DNA of 8,399 nucleotides from Methanosarcinales archaeon (GTDB taxonomy: Archaea > Halobacteriota > Methanosarcinia > Methanosarcinales > Methanogasteraceae). The notes under the pieces are model-generated. The model ran no database searches, was not told the origin of the DNA, and saw only the letters and a program-made list of their open reading frames with translations. The stretch is from NCBI GenBank assembly GCA_030672345.1, contig DAOVGO010000118.1:1-8399 (forward strand), given 5' to 3'. Both the position numbers and the translations under genes were made by a program. Positions within the stretch are counted from its first letter, which is position 1. Each line of letters starts with the position of its first letter. This document shows positions 6,467-8,399 of the stretch, one piece after another.

Positions 6467-6489
6467 CCGCCCGGCGGGTTTTATTTTTA
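6467..6489 (+). terminator. Transcription terminator after the substrate-binding protein gene
   Basis: Directly after the stop, CCGC and GCGG pair around a 3-base loop and are followed by GGGTTTTATTTTTAG. The short GC stem plus T-tract is a good terminator and implies a single-gene transcript. Confidence 0.6.
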
Positions 6490-6739
6490 GAGACGTCGTG
6501 TAACAACGCCACCGTCAGGATGGTCAAGGCGAAAGGTCTTTCGGAACTGCATGGCAGAAGACCGATCAGGATATGGAAGTTATCGAGATCGAGCCCGGAG
6601 GAGTCCACAATCGTGTTGAGACCAGGCCGGGGTAGTGCTTGTAGTGCTTGATGCCCGCGGGAGTTCACACAGGGAGACGGCTTGAGTGCTGGCGTAAGAG
6701 TGAATGGAGGCTCTGTGGCTTCGCAGAGCCGGGGAACGT
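6490..6739. other. Spacer with two stem-loops and a broken reading frame
   Basis: No intact gene is present. One stem-loop at 6535-6563 pairs GGTCTT with AAGACC and encloses CTGC/GCAG. A stronger one at 6709-6730 is listed separately. A plus-strand frame from about 6502 reads ...GERSFGTAWQKTDQDMEVIE..., then two stops near 6633-6644, then an open tail through the second hairpin. This could be the decayed 3' end of an insertion sequence (for example a TnpB-type gene with its end hairpin), but I cannot match it to a family with confidence. Confidence 0.3.
6709..6730 (+). repeat. Strong stem-loop, 9-bp stem with GCTT tetraloop
   Basis: GGCTCTGTG (6709-6717) pairs with CGCAGAGCC (6722-6730), including one G-T wobble, around a 4-base loop. 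It is followed by GGGGAACG rather than a T-tract, so it is not a standard terminator. It could be an RNA element or an insertion-sequence end hairpin. Confidence 0.5.
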
Positions 6740-6745
6740 TATACG
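6738..6745 (+). promoter_or_regulatory. Possible TATA-like element for the methyltransferase gene
   Basis: GTTATACG lies 50 bp upstream of the methyltransferase ATG, which would place a start site near 6765. The ribosome site GAGG (6785-6788) follows with 6-nt spacing. The TATA match is mediocre. Confidence 0.35.
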
Positions 6746-6794
6746 AAATCACACACAAAACATTATCCAGTTATGATAAGCAAAGAGGAATAAG

Positions 6795-7832
6795 ATGAAT
6801 TTAGAAAATTTAACTGAAGTTCCATCAACAGATCCGAGCAATCTGCTCAGATTAAGGGACGGTGTCTATTCTGCTGACCTGTTTATAACCGCAGTCGCCC
6901 ATCTTGATCTCTTCTCATGGCTTGATGGAAATCCCGCGGATATTGAGAAGATTTGTTCCTCATTGCGGATTGAAGAAAGACCCGCGGATGTAATGCTCAC
7001 TCTCTTCAAGTCACTGAACTTGATAGAGGAAAAGGAGGGTTCGTATCATCTGACAGAACTTTCAAAAGATCATCTGATCGAGTCGTCTCCGTGGTTTTTA
7101 GGTCCTTACGTCGCTTCGTTGAAAGAGATGCCTGTATGCGATGAGATGCTGAAGGTTTTAAAGACCGGCAAACCTGCAAACTGGGGAGCAAAGAAGGATG
7201 AAAAAGAGTGGTCACTTGCAATGGAGGATGATGACTTTGCTCGAGCTTTCACAGCAGGTATGGATAGTCGTGGTGCATATCTTGCCCCGGTTCTTGCAAA
7301 AACGATCGATCTATCAAGGTACAACAGGTTACTGGACATCGCAGGCGCGTCCGGCATTTATTCATCGGCTATAGTATCGCAACACCCCCATCTGTCAGCA
7401 TCCGTCTTTGAAAAACCTCCGGTTGATAGGATTGCTGAATACTCGATAAATAAAAGGAAAGTGTCGGATAAAATCGAAGTGATCGCCGGGGACATGTTCA
7501 GGGATGAGTTTCCTCATGGGTTTGACGTTCATCTCTTTTCTAATGTCTTACACGATTGGGATGTTAGAGAGGTTACAATGCTACTTGAAAATTCTTACAG
7601 GAATCTAAATCCAGGTGGCAGGATAATGATCCATGATGCGCATTTAAATGCAGAAAAAAATGGTCCTTTGCCAGTAGCTGAGTATTCTGTCCTGTTAATG
7701 TTTTCAACTGAAGGGAGATGCTATTCAATATCAGAAATGGAAGAAACATTGGATGAAACCGGATTTTCTGAAATAAAACATGTGCCCACAGCTGCAAATC
7801 GGAGTGTGATCGTAGGAGAAAAACCGGTATAA
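6795..7832 (+). CDS. Class I SAM-dependent methyltransferase, O-methyltransferase family 2 type
   Basis: A 345-aa cytoplasmic protein, the normal length for the PF00891 family (acetylserotonin/caffeate-type O-methyltransferases). The N-terminal third (about 10-95) is a helical winged-helix dimerisation domain with the pattern (A)DLFITAVAHLDLFSWL...I, then L..LF.SLNLIEEKEGSYHLTELS. The Rossmann domain follows: motif I LLDIAGASGIYS at 179-190, an acidic post-I residue Glu206, GDMF at 232-235, SNVLHDWD at 249-256 and GGRIMIHDAHL at 274-284. His253 in HDWD occupies the position of the catalytic base in plant relatives. The glycine loop is AGASG rather than the commoner GGGxG, still compatible with SAM binding. 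The substrate cannot be told. It has its own ribosome site, follows a spacer after a terminator, and no co-directional partner follows, so it seems monocistronic. It looks more A+T-rich than the two plus-strand genes before it. Confidence 0.92.
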   Translation: MNLENLTEVPSTDPSNLLRLRDGVYSADLFITAVAHLDLFSWLDGNPADIEKICSSLRIEERPADVMLTLFKSLNLIEEKEGSYHLTELSKDHLIESSPWFLGPYVASLKEMPVCDEMLKVLKTGKPANWGAKKDEKEWSLAMEDDDFARAFTAGMDSRGAYLAPVLAKTIDLSRYNRLLDIAGASGIYSSAIVSQHPHLSASVFEKPPVDRIAEYSINKRKVSDKIEVIAGDMFRDEFPHGFDVHLFSNVLHDWDVREVTMLLENSYRNLNPGGRIMIHDAHLNAEKNGPLPVAEYSVLLMFSTEGRCYSISEMEETLDETGFSEIKHVPTAANRSVIVGEKPV

Positions 7833-7972
7833 TCACGCGTGAGTTCGTCAGGTGTTGCTCCTGCGGTCGCATACCCGATCACGAATCGGACGAATATCGC
7901 AAATCCGGGCTACCACATCAATCCTTCAATCCAACCGGTAATGAACCGTCGATTGCGGATACATCGCTCATC
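7833..7972. other. Short spacer after the methyltransferase
   Basis: It starts with a perfect 10-bp palindrome TCACGCGTGA (7833-7842) touching the stop codon. It also holds a small hairpin CCGAT/ATCGG (7875-7879 and 7885-7889). No T-tract or gene is visible; parts may be the tail of the neighbouring decayed transposase insertion. Confidence 0.3.
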
Positions 7973-8173
7973 CTAATATCGAATAGTTCTGTCTGGTTCA
8001 TCCAATTCTCGCCTCACATAGATGTTTATGGTCACATCCGGCAATCTGGCAGGTAGGGTGTGCATATCGTAACGTCGGGCACGGACACGCGCACCGGTGT
8101 AAACAAAGGTCGGCTGGAACTTGAGGAATGATTTCAATTCCTTAAATGCCTATTCCATCCGGTTCTTGTCACG
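7973..8173 (-). pseudogene. Decayed C-terminal fragment of an IS4-superfamily DDE transposase
   Basis: The minus-strand frame reads RDKNRME, an in-frame TAG at 8150-8152, then AFKELKSFLK, PTFVYTGARVRAR and DVTINIYVRREL, with a stop at 7973. This is the C-terminal catalytic region of IS4/IS1634-type transposases: the last catalytic Glu (seventh residue of the quoted segment), a Lys seven residues later (the E(6)K part of the YREK signature), and the ELKS..., (R/Q)P.(F/Y)..T..RVR block that follows in that group. About 67 codons remain of a protein normally well over 400 aa. The nonsense codon, the lost N-terminal part and a garbled segment (RRYDMHTLPARLP) where relatives have a hydrophobic helix show it is dead. 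Confidence 0.6.
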
Positions 8174-8310
8174 AGATGCCGGTGTGCAGGAGAGGAGCTG
8201 GTTTTTGATAAGTTACTTTTTGGTGGACCCTTCGTCAACTCGCCTGGAAGTACTGAATATTAGACTTGTTGCCAATTAGCGTTCATCTCCATCAAAAAGC
8301 TTTAAATTAA

Positions 8311-8326
8311 ATGAGATATATCTCAT
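8311..8326. promoter_or_regulatory. Perfect 16-bp palindrome just upstream of a transposase-like start
   Basis: ATGAGATATATCTCAT is fully self-complementary and ends 5 bp before ATG 8332. With the AT-rich TTTAAATTAA before it, it may be an operator, a TATA region within a dyad (TATAT core), or part of an insertion-sequence end. Confidence 0.5.
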
Positions 8327-8331
8327 AGAAT

Positions 8332-8399
8332 ATGCTGAACATTGATCGAGCGTTAGGCGGCGATAGGCTGATAAAAGCCATGACCGGACTATCCGCATC
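8332..8399 (+). CDS. N-terminus of a probable transposase, cut by window edge
   Basis: ATG opens MLNIDRALGGDRLIKAMTGL and two more residues before the window ends, with no stop. The pattern short helix, D/K-R-L, then (M/L)TGLS resembles the opening helix of IS5-type (DDE_Tnp_4/HTH_Tnp_4) transposases. That is recognition from a short stretch only. There is no ribosome site; the ATG lies just behind a 16-bp palindrome. The frame could be intact or another fragment. Confidence 0.5.
   Translation, partial: MLNIDRALGGDRLIKAMTGLSA

Noticed and set aside
6597..6606. GGAGGAGTCC resembling the conserved core start of RNase P RNA
   Set aside because: The rest of the RNase P core, including an ACAGAAA-type segment and the expected long helices, is absent.
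7833..7842. 10-bp palindrome at the methyltransferase stop as a terminator
   Set aside because: It has no loop bases and no T-tract; a 10-bp dyad is plausible by chance.
1..8399. tRNA, rRNA genes or a CRISPR array
   Set aside because: I found no cloverleaf with a conserved T-arm, no rRNA core sequence and no regularly spaced direct repeats.

Overview
The window looks like a piece of a euryarchaeal genome. The reasons are an archaea-type 4-phosphopantoate--beta-alanine ligase (COG1701, DUF137), archaeal TATA-box promoters, GGAGG-type ribosome binding sites, a two-domain HAE3/MMPL-like RND exporter paired with a COG1361-like surface protein, and archaeal-style transposase debris. The gene mix recalls Methanomicrobia or related methane-cycling lineages, but this assignment is inference and cannot be settled from the window alone.

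Layout: positions 1-3409 hold three minus-strand genes read right to left. They are a 109-aa predicted beta-rich soluble protein (3080-3409), a 770-aa RND exporter (690-3002), and a secreted CARDB/S-layer-like protein that runs off the left edge (1-670). The last two are 19 bp apart and are almost certainly co-transcribed. The ~800 bp from 3410 to 4215 holds a leader with an 8-codon mini-ORF and a 9-bp inverted repeat, a decayed C-terminal fragment of an AspT/YidE-like membrane transporter, and two strong adjacent hairpins.

The plus strand then carries the coenzyme A biosynthesis enzyme (4216-4965). Next comes a well-formed promoter with a 12-bp palindrome beside the TATA box and a GC-rich structured leader. 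It leads into a branched-chain-amino-acid-type ABC substrate-binding lipoprotein (5205-6466), which carries a single-base frameshift near codon 101 and is followed by a hairpin/T-tract terminator. No permease or ATPase genes accompany it.

A ~300-bp spacer with two stem-loops and a broken reading frame (6490-6794) precedes a class I SAM-dependent O-methyltransferase-family protein (6795-7832). The right end (7833-8399) is mobile-element territory. It holds a decayed C-terminal fragment of an IS4-superfamily DDE transposase on the minus strand, then the first 22 codons of what appears to be a second transposase on the plus strand, preceded by a perfect 16-bp palindrome.

The intact genes do not form one pathway: an export/cell-surface operon, a housekeeping CoA gene, an orphan solute receptor and an orphan methyltransferase sit among degraded insertions. 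I see no convincing new biological system. The items most worth checking are the regulatory leader of the substrate-binding protein, its frameshift, and the exporter/surface-protein/small-protein cluster.
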